DNA from: Deltaproteobacteria bacterium
GTDB lineage: Bacteria; Bdellovibrionota_F; JAHFAK01
Direction of reading: 5' to 3'
DNA: 14,244 nucleotides
Assembly: GCA_023250585.1 (NCBI GenBank)
Contig: JAHFAK010000056.1
Location: forward strand, 1 to 14,244
Shown piece after piece: positions 6,579-13,990 of this stretch (positions are counted from its first letter, which is position 1; the number at the start of each line of letters is the position of its first letter). The notes below the pieces were generated by a model, which was not told the DNA's origin, searched no databases, and saw only the letters and a list, made by a program, of their open reading frames with translations. The translations under genes and the position numbers were made by a program.

Positions 6579-7537
6579 TGTGATGCTTGTGATAAATTAC
6601 GGAGTTCCTCGGGAATTGCAAAACGAACTTCTTCGGTTATATCGGTATATTCTTCAATATCTGAAATACCTTGTTTTTTGAAAAACTCTACACTTTGTTC
6701 TACCAGATATTCGGGTGCAGATGCCCCAGCAGTGATAGCAAGGACTTTGACGTCTTTAAGCCACTCAGGGTCCATTTCATAAATACCGTCTACCAAATAT
6801 GATTTTGCACCATGTGCAATTGATACTTCAGAGAGTCGTTTAGAATTGGAGGAGTTCTGACTTCCAATAACCAAGACCATATCAACTTTGTCTGCAAGAT
6901 CTTTTACCGCTAACTGGCGATTAGTGGTTGCATAACAAATGTCTTCTTTTGGAGGAAATTTTATGGTTGGGAATTTTTTCTTTAATGCTTCAACAATTGG
7001 TTTGGTATCATCAATACTTAACGTTGTTTGTGTAATAACTGCTGTTTTTGTGTAGGTCGTTGCAAGCTTCTCCACATCTTCAACAGAGGATACTAACGTA
7101 ATTTTATCTGGTGCTTCTCCCATTGTTCCAATAACTTCATCATGACCTGCATGACCTACAAGAAATATATGTCGACCTTCAAGCGCAAAGTGAATGGCTT
7201 CTCTATGTACTTTCGTAACAAGAGGGCAGGTTGCATCAATCGCTTTTAAACTTTTTTGTTTTGCCTTTTCATGGATTTCAGGAGCAATACCATGAGCGCT
7301 ATAAATTACAATTGATTTATCAGGTACTTCATCTAATTCATCAACAAATATTGCGCCAAGCTTCTTGAGTTCTTCAACGACATGAAAGTTATGCACAATC
7401 TCTTTTCGTACATAAATTGGTGGACCAAAATATTGTAAACTTAATTTAACGACATCAATTGCCCGGTCTACACCCGCACAAAAACCACGAGGTTTAGCGA
7501 GAAGGATTTTTTTCGGAAGATAAGGTAAAGTATTCAT
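6575..7537 (-). CDS. ispH: 4-hydroxy-3-methylbut-2-enyl diphosphate reductase (IspH/LytB)
   Basis: The last enzyme of the MEP isoprenoid pathway, a cytoplasmic iron-sulfur protein that reduces HMBPP to IPP and DMAPP. All three cluster cysteines are visible: C20 in KPRGFCAGVDRAI, C104 in IDATCPLV and C201 in DICYATTNRQ. Substrate residues also align with the E. coli enzyme: H49 in EIVHNFHV, H82 in SAHGI, H132 and E134 in GHDEVIGTMG, and the SSNS group at 229-232. The 320-residue length is normal. It sits between murB (48 bases upstream in transcription order) and the squalene/phytoene synthase gene, which overlaps its stop codon by four bases. This suggests a small operon of cell-wall and isoprenoid genes. 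The start at 7537 is preceded by only a weak purine stretch. Confidence 0.97.
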   Translation of the reverse strand: MNTLPYLPKKILLAKPRGFCAGVDRAIDVVKLSLQYFGPPIYVRKEIVHNFHVVEELKKLGAIFVDELDEVPDKSIVIYSAHGIAPEIHEKAKQKSLKAIDATCPLVTKVHREAIHFALEGRHIFLVGHAGHDEVIGTMGEAPDKITLVSSVEDVEKLATTYTKTAVITQTTLSIDDTKPIVEALKKKFPTIKFPPKEDICYATTNRQLAVKDLADKVDMVLVIGSQNSSNSKRLSEVSIAHGAKSYLVDGIYEMDPEWLKDVKVLAITAGASAPEYLVEQSVEFFKKQGISDIEEYTDITEEVRFAIPEELRNLSQASQ

Positions 7538-7585
7538 AATATCTTGTATCTAAACGCAAATGGATAAGGGAGTCAAGCGAGGGTT

Positions 7586-8602
7586 TTATATAATATTTAC
7601 TTCTGGTTCTAAATGAAGACCAAATGTTTTTTCTACTGATTTTTGTATAGCAATAATGAGCTCACGTAAATCTTGCGCATGTCCATTTCCATAATTTACC
7701 AGCACTAATGCATGGTTTTCTGAAACACCGATATTTCCAATTCTTTGGCCCTTAAAACCGCATTGTTCAATAAGCCATGCAGCTGAAACTTTTTCTTCTC
7801 GTTCAGAATGGACAAAAATTGGTAGCAATGGGTACGAATTTTTTAATGCACGAACTTTTTCTTTGGAAACAATGGGATTTTTAAAAAAGCTTCCCGCATT
7901 TGGAATTACTGCCGGATCAGGTAATTTACGTTGACGAATGTTAATGATTGCTTTGCGTAACGTCTGTAAAGTTATTTCGTTATATTTTTTTAATTCTTCT
8001 TTTACTCCCGTATAATCAGTAATGAGACGATGCTGTTTCGCCAGACGAAAGGTAACGTTGGTGATAATAATTTTGTTTGAAAGGGCTTCTTTAAATATAC
8101 TCGTGCGATAAGCAAAATGACAATCATTCTTGTTATAAGTTATTGATTCTTTTTTATTGATATGAATGCCTTCAACTTTTTCTATGCTATCTTTAACTTC
8201 AATCCCATAAGCTCCTATGTTTTGAATGGGAGCAGCGCCTACATTACCAGGAATATATGAAAGATTTTCAATACCCCCATAATTGTGTTCAACTGCATAG
8301 GCTACAAAACTGTCCCAATTTTCTCCAGCTCCAACTCGGAGCCACACATAGGCATCATTTTCTTGTATTTTTTGAATTCCTCGAATAGCCGGTTGTAAAA
8401 TAACTCCTTCGAAATCTTTGGTAAACACACAATTACTCCCACTTCCTAAAATAAAAAAAGGATGGGAGTATAAAGCCTTGTCTTCAAGATACATAAAGAT
8501 TTCCTGTGTACTTGAGAAACTAATGAAATAGGCGGCTCGAGCATTCAATCGAAATGTATGTTTATCACGTAATGAAATATTTTTTTTAAGATTCAGGGTC
8601 AT
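7586..8602 (-). CDS. murB: UDP-N-acetylenolpyruvoylglucosamine reductase (MurB, type I)
   Basis: This FAD-dependent cytoplasmic enzyme reduces UDP-GlcNAc-enolpyruvate to UDP-MurNAc in peptidoglycan synthesis. The FAD-binding region shows ILGSGSNCVF (51-60) and LSYIPGNVGAAPIQNIGAYG (114-133). The substrate and catalytic residues are Y165 and R166 in FAYRTSIFKE, the general-acid serine S238 in NAGSFFKNP, and the glutamate of the C-terminal LEPEV (331-335). The 338-residue length, the Tyr loop and the NAGSFFKNP form match the E. coli-like type I enzyme of Gram-negative bacteria. It is the first gene of the leftward cluster with ispH. No clear Shine-Dalgarno precedes the ATG at 8602. The start is kept because MTLNLKKNISLRDKHTFRLN has the family's usual short lead before the TF motif. 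Confidence 0.96.
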   Translation of the reverse strand: MTLNLKKNISLRDKHTFRLNARAAYFISFSSTQEIFMYLEDKALYSHPFFILGSGSNCVFTKDFEGVILQPAIRGIQKIQENDAYVWLRVGAGENWDSFVAYAVEHNYGGIENLSYIPGNVGAAPIQNIGAYGIEVKDSIEKVEGIHINKKESITYNKNDCHFAYRTSIFKEALSNKIIITNVTFRLAKQHRLITDYTGVKEELKKYNEITLQTLRKAIINIRQRKLPDPAVIPNAGSFFKNPIVSKEKVRALKNSYPLLPIFVHSEREEKVSAAWLIEQCGFKGQRIGNIGVSENHALVLVNYGNGHAQDLRELIIAIQKSVEKTFGLHLEPEVNII

Positions 8603-8647
8603 GAATGCGGCATTAGCATTTGATAGAATTCTTAATCAAGTTTTCTC

Positions 8648-8675
8648 TTTACATTTTTATATGTATCATTATGAT
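8648..8675 (+). promoter_or_regulatory. Sigma70-like promoter for the sco-cta operon
   Basis: TTTACA at 8648-8653 and TATGAT at 8670-8675, separated by 16 bases, each match the consensus at five of six positions. A transcript starting near 8682 would have a leader of about 27 bases before the sco ATG at 8709. It lies in the divergent gap between murB and sco, where a promoter is required. Confidence 0.55.
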
Positions 8676-8708
8676 CGCTCACCGTAACTATCCTTGCACT
8701 ACACTCTT

Positions 8709-9506
8709 ATGAAAAGAATTTTTTTTATATTTATAATTATTTTTGTATGCTTTCCTGCTTTTGCTAAAGCAGAAATAGGTATTTATCAGCAATTAGGAAA
8801 ATCTATTTCACTGGATTTAGTATTTAATGATGAAAAAGGCAATCCCGTTACCTTACGACAATTGACAAATAACAGACCATCTATACTTACTTTTGTATAC
8901 TATAAATGTCCTGGAATTTGTACCCCAGTATTACAAAGTATTGGCAAATTACTCGATCAACTCGAATCACCGTCTCTTCTTGAATCCACATCGCGTCTTA
9001 CTGTTGGGAAAGATTATTCAGTCATTGCACTGAGTATAGATCCAACTGAAAATCATACTCTTGCAGCAAGTAAGAAGAAAAATTATTATGCGGCAATGGA
9101 AAAAAATATTTCAGATACCGGATGGCGTTTTTTAACAGGATCTGCGGAAAATATTAAAAAAATTACTGAAGCTACAGGATTTACCTATGAAAAAAGAGAC
9201 GATGGAACATTCACTCATACCGCTACTTTGATAACTCTTACACGTGAGGGCAAAATTACTCGTTATATCTATGGAACGACTTATTTGCCTCTTGATGTGA
9301 GACTTGCACTGCTTGAGGCGTCACAAGGACGAGTTGGTCCAACTATTACTAAAGTCTTGCAGTATTGTTTTAGCTATGATCCTGCAGGAAGAAAGTATAC
9401 GTTGAATATCTTAAGAGTAGCAGGAACAACATCAACTTTAGCTGCAGTAGGTTTTTTTGTTTTTTTGATATTTTATTCACGAAGAAGAAATAAAGAACGA
9501 GGTTAA
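8709..9506 (+). CDS. sco: SCO1/SenC/PrrC-family copper chaperone of cytochrome c oxidase
   Basis: SCO proteins are thioredoxin-fold copper carriers that help build the CuA centre of subunit II, outside the cytoplasmic membrane. The copper ligands are C67 and C71 in YYKCPGICTPVL and H170 in GTFTHTATLIT (numbered from the ATG at 8709). A signal peptide or N-terminal anchor covers about 1-20 (KR, then a run of I and F, ending AFAKA). A second hydrophobic segment near 243-257, followed by RRRNKERG, suggests a C-terminal anchor with a cytoplasmic tail. The 265-residue length fits SCO proteins of oxidase operons. A TTG at 8694 would add five residues, but the ATG gives a proper signal peptide. Neither start has a clear Shine-Dalgarno. 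ctaD begins 5 bases after its stop. Confidence 0.93.
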   Translation: MKRIFFIFIIIFVCFPAFAKAEIGIYQQLGKSISLDLVFNDEKGNPVTLRQLTNNRPSILTFVYYKCPGICTPVLQSIGKLLDQLESPSLLESTSRLTVGKDYSVIALSIDPTENHTLAASKKKNYYAAMEKNISDTGWRFLTGSAENIKKITEATGFTYEKRDDGTFTHTATLITLTREGKITRYIYGTTYLPLDVRLALLEASQGRVGPTITKVLQYCFSYDPAGRKYTLNILRVAGTTSTLAAVGFFVFLIFYSRRRNKERG

Positions 9507-9511
9507 CACTC

Positions 9512-11113
9512 ATGTCAACACACGCTTCACAAAGTTTTTTAGAAGAAAAAGGCAAATATCCTGGAATTTTTTCATGGATATTTTCTACCGACCATAAAAG
9601 GATCGGCATATTGTATTTAGTTTCTATGCTTTCATTTTTTGCTGTAGGGGTGATGCTTGGAATAATGATACGCCTTGAATTGATTGCTCCTGGACAGACA
9701 ATCATGCCACCTCAGATGTATAATGCTATCTTCACGCTTCATGGGGTAATCATGATTTTTCTTTTTGTTATTCCAGGATTAGCAGCTCCCTTTGGAAATT
9801 TTTTCCTTCCTATTCTCATTGGTGCAAAAGATGTGGCATTCCCACGATTGAATCTTTTATCATGGTATTTATTTGTCGGCGGTGCTGCGATCGTTATTCT
9901 TTCTCTATTTACCGGTGGGGGCCCGCCTGATACGGGATGGACTTTTTATGTTCCCTACAGTTTACGAACTGGAACGAATGTTACGTTAGCAGTATTTGGG
10001 GCTTTTGTTTTAGGTTTTTCTTCAATATTAACCGGAGTTAATTTTGTATCAACTATTCATATGCTTCGTGCGCCGGGTATGAAACTTTCCCAAATGCCTT
10101 TATTTCCGTGGACACTCTATGCAACAGGTTGGGTACAAATTTTGGCAACACCTATATTATCAATTACACTATTGCTCATCATCCTTGAACGTGTTTTTGG
10201 TATTGGTCTTTTTGAAGCTTCAAAAGGAGGGGATCCTGTTCTTTATCAACATTTGTTTTGGATCTATTCACATCCAGCCGTATATATCATGATTCTTCCT
10301 GCAATGGGTGCGATTTCTGAAATGATTGCTACTTTTTCACAAAAACGAGTTTTTGGATATAAGGCTATGGTTGCTGCAACACTTTCAATCGCATTTGTTG
10401 GATACCTTGTATGGGGACATCACATGTTTGTGAGTGGACAAAGTGATATGGCAGTAATCATTTTTTCACTCTTAACATTTCTCGTTGCGATTCCTAGTGG
10501 AGTAAAAGTTTTTAATTGGGTTGCAACCCTCTATAAAGGGCGCATTAGCCTTGAGCCGCCGATGTTATTTTCTTTGTCATTTATTTTTCTCTTTTCGATT
10601 GGAGGATTATCAGGTCTTGTTCAAGGAGCCTTAGCAACGGATATTCACGTACACGATACGACCTTTGTTGTTGCACATTTTCATTATGTTATGTTTGGTG
10701 GCACCGGTTTTGCCTTCTTTGGAGCCCTACATTATTGGTTTCCAAAAATGTTTGGAAAAATGTACAATAAAAAAGTTGCAAGCGTTGCCTGGGCAATTAT
10801 GTTTGTAGGCTTTAATGTTCTTTACTTTCCGATGTTTATTATGGGTATGAGGGGTATGCCACGACGCTATTACGACTATTTACCTGAATTTCAGCCACTG
10901 CATTTTCTTTCAACAGTTGGATCATGGATTCTTGTAACGGGAATTATTATTTTATTTACCAATTTAATTGTAGCATTACGACGAAATAACAGAGCTCCAG
11001 CAAATCCATGGAATGGTGCAACGCTCGAATGGAAAATTCCATCTCCGCCACCGCTTGAAAATTTTGATGAAGAACCAAAAATAACCGGTGGGCCTTACGA
11101 ATTTACTCGGTAA
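9512..11113 (+). CDS. ctaD: Cytochrome c oxidase subunit I, A2-type heme-copper oxidase
   Basis: The catalytic 12-helix membrane subunit, which reduces O2 and pumps protons. All metal ligands are visible in this 533-residue protein: H77 and H391 for the low-spin heme; H254, H303 and H304 for CuB; H389 for the high-spin heme; and Y258, the tyrosine cross-linked to H254. Helix VI reads WIYSHPAVYIMILP. The glutamate of the common GHPEVY motif is Ala, and the preceding Tyr-Ser is the hallmark of the A2 subfamily (as in Thermus and Rhodothermus caa3 oxidases), where this Tyr-Ser pair is thought to replace Glu in the D-channel. D107 in KDVAFPRLN could be the D-channel entrance and K332 in GVKVFNWVA the K-channel lysine. 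It starts 5 bases after sco, with GAGG 9 bases before the ATG. Confidence 0.98.
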   Translation: MSTHASQSFLEEKGKYPGIFSWIFSTDHKRIGILYLVSMLSFFAVGVMLGIMIRLELIAPGQTIMPPQMYNAIFTLHGVIMIFLFVIPGLAAPFGNFFLPILIGAKDVAFPRLNLLSWYLFVGGAAIVILSLFTGGGPPDTGWTFYVPYSLRTGTNVTLAVFGAFVLGFSSILTGVNFVSTIHMLRAPGMKLSQMPLFPWTLYATGWVQILATPILSITLLLIILERVFGIGLFEASKGGDPVLYQHLFWIYSHPAVYIMILPAMGAISEMIATFSQKRVFGYKAMVAATLSIAFVGYLVWGHHMFVSGQSDMAVIIFSLLTFLVAIPSGVKVFNWVATLYKGRISLEPPMLFSLSFIFLFSIGGLSGLVQGALATDIHVHDTTFVVAHFHYVMFGGTGFAFFGALHYWFPKMFGKMYNKKVASVAWAIMFVGFNVLYFPMFIMGMRGMPRRYYDYLPEFQPLHFLSTVGSWILVTGIIILFTNLIVALRRNNRAPANPWNGATLEWKIPSPPPLENFDEEPKITGGPYEFTR

Positions 11114-11227
11114 TAATTTTTAGATATATATGTCGGGTGAGGGTTTAAAAAGATCGTAAAATTTTCTTGAATTAGAAAACCATTTATGTTTTTCTACTCA
11201 CCGTTTTAAAATAGATTACACAACATT
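11114..11227 (+). other. 114-bp gap within the oxidase operon with small hairpins
   Basis: This is the only sizeable gap in the operon. It contains a 6-bp AT stem, ttttct at 11162-11167 with agaaaa at 11174-11179 around a 6-base loop. There is also a longer-range pair, ggtgag at 11136-11141 with ctcacc at 11197-11202. Neither is followed by a U-tract. It could be an RNA processing or internal promoter region; a TAAAAT at 11207-11212 has only a poor -35 partner. No Shine-Dalgarno precedes the ctaE ATG. Confidence 0.3.
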
Positions 11228-12013
11228 ATGCAAGAAACAACAGCGCTCATACATGATCATGCAATACCTGCACAAGGTGCAAAAATAGGAATGTGGCTTT
11301 TTCTGTTTACCGAACTTTTGCTTTTTGGAGGTATGTTTTTGCTGTATGCAGTATATCGCATGTTATATCCCACAGATTTTCATTATGCAGCAACTGATTT
11401 AAATGTTTTTGTAGGAACCATTAATACGATTATTCTTCTCACGAGCAGCTTGACCATGGCGCTTTCAATTGCGGCGCTTGAACGTGGCAATAAAAAATTA
11501 TCGCTTGCAATGTTAGCAATAACTATCATATGTGGCTTAATTTTTATGGTGAATAAATATTTTGAATGGACTACAAAATTTCATCATGGAATATATCCAG
11601 GGTCAGAAGCGCTTGAAGCGAGAAGCCATGGAGAGAATCTCTTCTATGGCCTATACTTTGTTATGACCGGCTTACATGGCCTTCATGTGCTTATTGGGAT
11701 GATTGTGCTTGCGGTACTTTTTGTTTTCATTATGAAAAATCCTCATGAAAAAATTGCACTCAGTTCTCATCAGCTCAAAGGTATCTTAGGGTCCCGCTTA
11801 AGTATTATGAACGCAAATAATAAGACCCTCTGGCAGAGTGATCTCATTGATAAAAACCTAAAAGAAATGCGTGTTGAATTACGATATGAAGATCATAAGA
11901 AAGATAAAATCAATCATCGTGATTTAATTAAATTAGAAAACGGGGGGCTTTACTGGCATTTAGTAGATATAATTTGGATTTTTTTATTTCCTTTATTTTA
12001 TTTAATTACATAA
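11228..12013 (+). CDS. ctaE: Cytochrome c oxidase subunit III, with an internal hydrophilic insertion
   Basis: A membrane subunit that stabilises subunit I and supports proton uptake. Five membrane segments are visible at about 20-42, 60-82, 92-110, 138-168 and 239-260, the short five-helix form. Typical features are GAKIGMWLFLFTELLLFGG (17-35), E113 in KYFEWTTKF, the TGLHGLHVLIG stretch (147-157), and the closing GLYWHLVDIIWIFLFP. It has 261 residues, whereas bacterial five-helix relatives usually have about 190-210. The excess lies in one place: about residues 172-231, between the last two helices, form a highly charged loop not normal for the family. By analogy with mitochondrial subunit III this loop should face the cytoplasm. 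The ends of the gene are intact and in frame. The ATG follows a 114-bp gap after ctaD and lacks a clear ribosome site. Confidence 0.93.
   Translation: MQETTALIHDHAIPAQGAKIGMWLFLFTELLLFGGMFLLYAVYRMLYPTDFHYAATDLNVFVGTINTIILLTSSLTMALSIAALERGNKKLSLAMLAITIICGLIFMVNKYFEWTTKFHHGIYPGSEALEARSHGENLFYGLYFVMTGLHGLHVLIGMIVLAVLFVFIMKNPHEKIALSSHQLKGILGSRLSIMNANNKTLWQSDLIDKNLKEMRVELRYEDHKKDKINHRDLIKLENGGLYWHLVDIIWIFLFPLFYLIT
11788..11829. repeat. Nested inverted repeat inside the ctaE insertion
   Basis: An outer pair, agggtc at 11788-11793 with gaccct at 11824-11829, encloses an inner pair, tattat at 11803-11808 with ataata at 11817-11822, around an 8-base loop. The arms are asymmetric: 9 bases lie between the two stems on the left and 1 on the right. 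It falls in the segment coding for the extra hydrophilic loop of subunit III (codons about 187-201). It may mark an in-frame insertion, but it is short enough to be chance. Confidence 0.35.
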
Positions 12014-12034
12014 TTCATTGGATAATTGCATAGT

Positions 12035-12322
12035 ATGGAAAAACAGAGCGTACATACATCGCCTAGTTATACTCTTTATATCTTTATTTGGCTCAGTTTA
12101 CTTGTGGGTACAGGTTTGACTGTTGCTGTTGCTGGAGTAAATCTTCGTACTTTTGCTATCGTTGTTGCACTGCTCATTGCTACAGTCAAAACCACGCTCG
12201 TAATTTTTTACTTTATGCATCTCAAATACGAAGATCGACTTTTTAGAATTATGCTTATCTTTGCTATATCAACTCTTGCAGTTATTTTATCATTAACATT
12301 TGCAGATATTATATATCGGTAA
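12035..12322 (+). CDS. ctaF: Cytochrome c oxidase subunit IV (small CtaF/CyoD-like subunit)
   Basis: A 95-residue protein with three membrane segments at about 12-34, 38-60 and 69-92. The central segment ALLIATVKTTLVIFYFMHLKYEDRL is the family signature of the prokaryotic subunit IV found in caa3-type and related oxidases, where it helps assembly and stability. A TTG at 12026 would add three residues. The ATG at 12035 is chosen because it gives the usual length and the residues before it resemble nothing; the ribosome site is weak (a GGAT about 10 bases upstream). It starts 21 bases after ctaE and is followed closely by ctaC. Confidence 0.88.
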   Translation: MEKQSVHTSPSYTLYIFIWLSLLVGTGLTVAVAGVNLRTFAIVVALLIATVKTTLVIFYFMHLKYEDRLFRIMLIFAISTLAVILSLTFADIIYR

Positions 12323-12338
12323 GGAGTTTCACTCTATA

Positions 12339-12956
12339 ATGGAAAATATAATCCAACAGGTTGATTCGATATTTCTTTTCATTATCGCAATCAGTGCAGG
12401 TCTTTTGCTTTTAATCACTTTATTGATGATCATCTTTATTTTTAAATATCATAAAAATAAGCATCCTCAAGCAATTGATACGCATGAACATCCTTTCTTA
12501 GAAATTACATGGACAGTTATTCCAACGATTCTTGTTCTCTGTATGTTTTATTACGGAATGATCGGATATAATAACATGCGAAATCCACCCAAAGATTCAT
12601 TTGTCATTAAAGTTACGGGTAGACAATGGGAATGGGGATTTGAATATCCCAATACCAAAAAAACTAAAGAACTATATGTTCCTCAAAATAAACCAATAAA
12701 ATTATTAATGACTTCACTCGATGTTATTCATAGTTTTTTTATTCCTGCATTTCGAGTAAAAATGGATCTCATGCCAGGAAGAGAAACATTTCTTTGGTTT
12801 AAAGCAGAGAAATTAGGGGACTATGATGTATTTTGCGCTGAATATTGTGGGTTACTCCATTCAAAAATGTTGTCGAAAGTTCATGTAATGGATGAACAAA
12901 AATTTAATAACTGGTATGTAACAAACGAAGAAGTAAAAAATGAAACAAATCATTAA
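12339..12956 (+). CDS. ctaC: Cytochrome c oxidase subunit II (CuA subunit)
   Basis: Subunit II takes electrons from cytochrome c through its periplasmic CuA centre and passes them to subunit I. The protein has 205 residues, with two membrane helices (about 10-36 and 57-78) and a cupredoxin domain. The full CuA set is present: H131 in VIHSFFIP, then C166, E168, C170, H174 and M177 in FCAEYCGLLHSKM. The aromatic electron-entry stretch GRQWEWGFEYP is at 94-104. There is no fused cytochrome c domain, so this is not a caa3 subunit II despite the A2-type subunit I; a separate cytochrome c donor is implied. No cleavable signal peptide is evident. The ATG at 12339 follows AAGGAG by 12 bases, a rather long spacing. 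ctaC comes after ctaF instead of leading the operon. Confidence 0.97.
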   Translation: MENIIQQVDSIFLFIIAISAGLLLLITLLMIIFIFKYHKNKHPQAIDTHEHPFLEITWTVIPTILVLCMFYYGMIGYNNMRNPPKDSFVIKVTGRQWEWGFEYPNTKKTKELYVPQNKPIKLLMTSLDVIHSFFIPAFRVKMDLMPGRETFLWFKAEKLGDYDVFCAEYCGLLHSKMLSKVHVMDEQKFNNWYVTNEEVKNETNH

Positions 12957-13842
12957 GGCTTATCTAGACTTGGCAAAAATACGAATAACCACGCTTTCTA
13001 CCGCTTCATGTATAACAGGCTATATTATTGGCGCAGGTGTAATCGATCGAGGAATTATTGCTCCAACGCTTGGTATTTTTTTACTTGCCTGTAGTGCCTG
13101 TACGCTTAATCACATTCAAGATCGGAATATAGATGCACGTATGAATCGTACACAGACTAGGCCTCTCCCTCTAGGTATTATAAGCTTACAGGCTGCATGG
13201 ATCTACACTATAATTCTTTTTCTTGCCGGTTCATTTATTTTATATAGAGGAGCAAATGCTATAGCTTTGGCTTTAGGCTTAATTGCTTTAGTATGGTATA
13301 ATGGAATTTATGCGGCCTTAAAAAGAGTAACCTCGCTTGCAGTTATTCCCGGTTCAATAATTGGCGCTATTCCTCCTCTTGTTGGCTGGGCAGCTACTGG
13401 TCAACCGCTCAGTGATCCTCGAATTATTATTTTTTCTTTTTTACTTTTTATCTGGCAAATTCCTCATTTTTGGTTACTCTTAATTAGGTATAAAAAAGAT
13501 TATGAAGAATCAGGACTGCCTACATTAACACGTATATTTTCATTACCACAACTCGGACGTATTATTTTTATTTGGACCGTTGCTACCGCCCTCATAGGAC
13601 TTCTTTTACCTTTATATAATGAAGTATATCATCCTCTTGTCTCTGGCTCATTAGTCATCATGGCAGTATGGCTCATTTTTACCTGTAGTAATTTACTTAT
13701 TCCATCCCGTGTAACATTTGCTTTTAGAAATGCTTTTCGCAATATTAATATTTTTATACTCCTTGTAATGATTGTGCTGGTACTTGAACGCTTACTCTAT
13801 TTTACTCCTGCCCATCAATTAACGGTTTTTTTAGAAAGATAA
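12940..13842 (+). CDS. ctaB: Protoheme IX farnesyltransferase (heme O synthase)
   Basis: A UbiA-family integral membrane prenyltransferase that adds farnesyl to protoheme, making heme O, the precursor of heme A for the oxidase encoded upstream. The first diphosphate-binding motif reads N57HIQDRNIDARMNRTQTRPLP, the heme O synthase form of NxxxDxxxD followed by MxRTxxRPL. The second acidic motif is YKKDYEESGLP at 184-194, and IWQIPHFWLL just before it is characteristic of CtaB. About eight membrane helices fill the 300 residues. The start lies inside ctaC with a 17-base overlap, so the two are probably translationally coupled. A heme A synthase (CtaA) is not in the window and may lie elsewhere. 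The farnesyl donor links this gene to isoprenoid supply. Confidence 0.96.
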   Translation: MKQIIKAYLDLAKIRITTLSTASCITGYIIGAGVIDRGIIAPTLGIFLLACSACTLNHIQDRNIDARMNRTQTRPLPLGIISLQAAWIYTIILFLAGSFILYRGANAIALALGLIALVWYNGIYAALKRVTSLAVIPGSIIGAIPPLVGWAATGQPLSDPRIIIFSFLLFIWQIPHFWLLLIRYKKDYEESGLPTLTRIFSLPQLGRIIFIWTVATALIGLLLPLYNEVYHPLVSGSLVIMAVWLIFTCSNLLIPSRVTFAFRNAFRNINIFILLVMIVLVLERLLYFTPAHQLTVFLER

Positions 13843-13855
13843 TAATAGTATGATA

Positions 13856-13971
13856 AAGGAATGTGTAATGTTCTCTTTTTTAATTTCTATCGACGTCGCT
13901 TCCATAATACTATTAAGAATGGGGCAAGCGCGATCGATAGAAATTAAAAAAGAGAACATTACACATTCCTT
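13856..13971. repeat. 38-bp perfect inverted repeat (long hairpin) just after ctaB
   Basis: Positions 13856-13893 and 13934-13971 are exact reverse complements over 38 bases, with a 40-base loop. Within the loop the pairing resumes after a 3x3 mismatch with cgctt at 13897-13901 and aagcg at 13926-13930, extending the cruciform. It begins 14 bases after the ctaB stop. There is no T-run after the right arm and no clean target-site duplication at the ends. Its arm sequence is unrelated to the element before hisC. It could be a MITE-like insertion, an unusual terminator or an mRNA 3'-end stabiliser; the sequence alone does not decide. Confidence 0.9.
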
Positions 13972-13990
13972 ACAGAGCTAATGAAGGTTA

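Noticed and set aside
8694-8708. TTG start for sco at 8694
   Set aside because: It has no ribosome site and adds MHYTL ahead of a signal peptide that already starts properly at the ATG at 8709.
9370-9705. A 111-codon minus-strand frame across the sco-ctaD junction
   Set aside because: It covers two well-supported genes on the other strand and its translation shows no family features.
13856-13971. Reading the 38-bp inverted repeat as an ordinary intrinsic terminator
   Set aside because: The arm is far too long, the loop is 40 bases and no U-tract follows; termination is possible but not of the standard kind.
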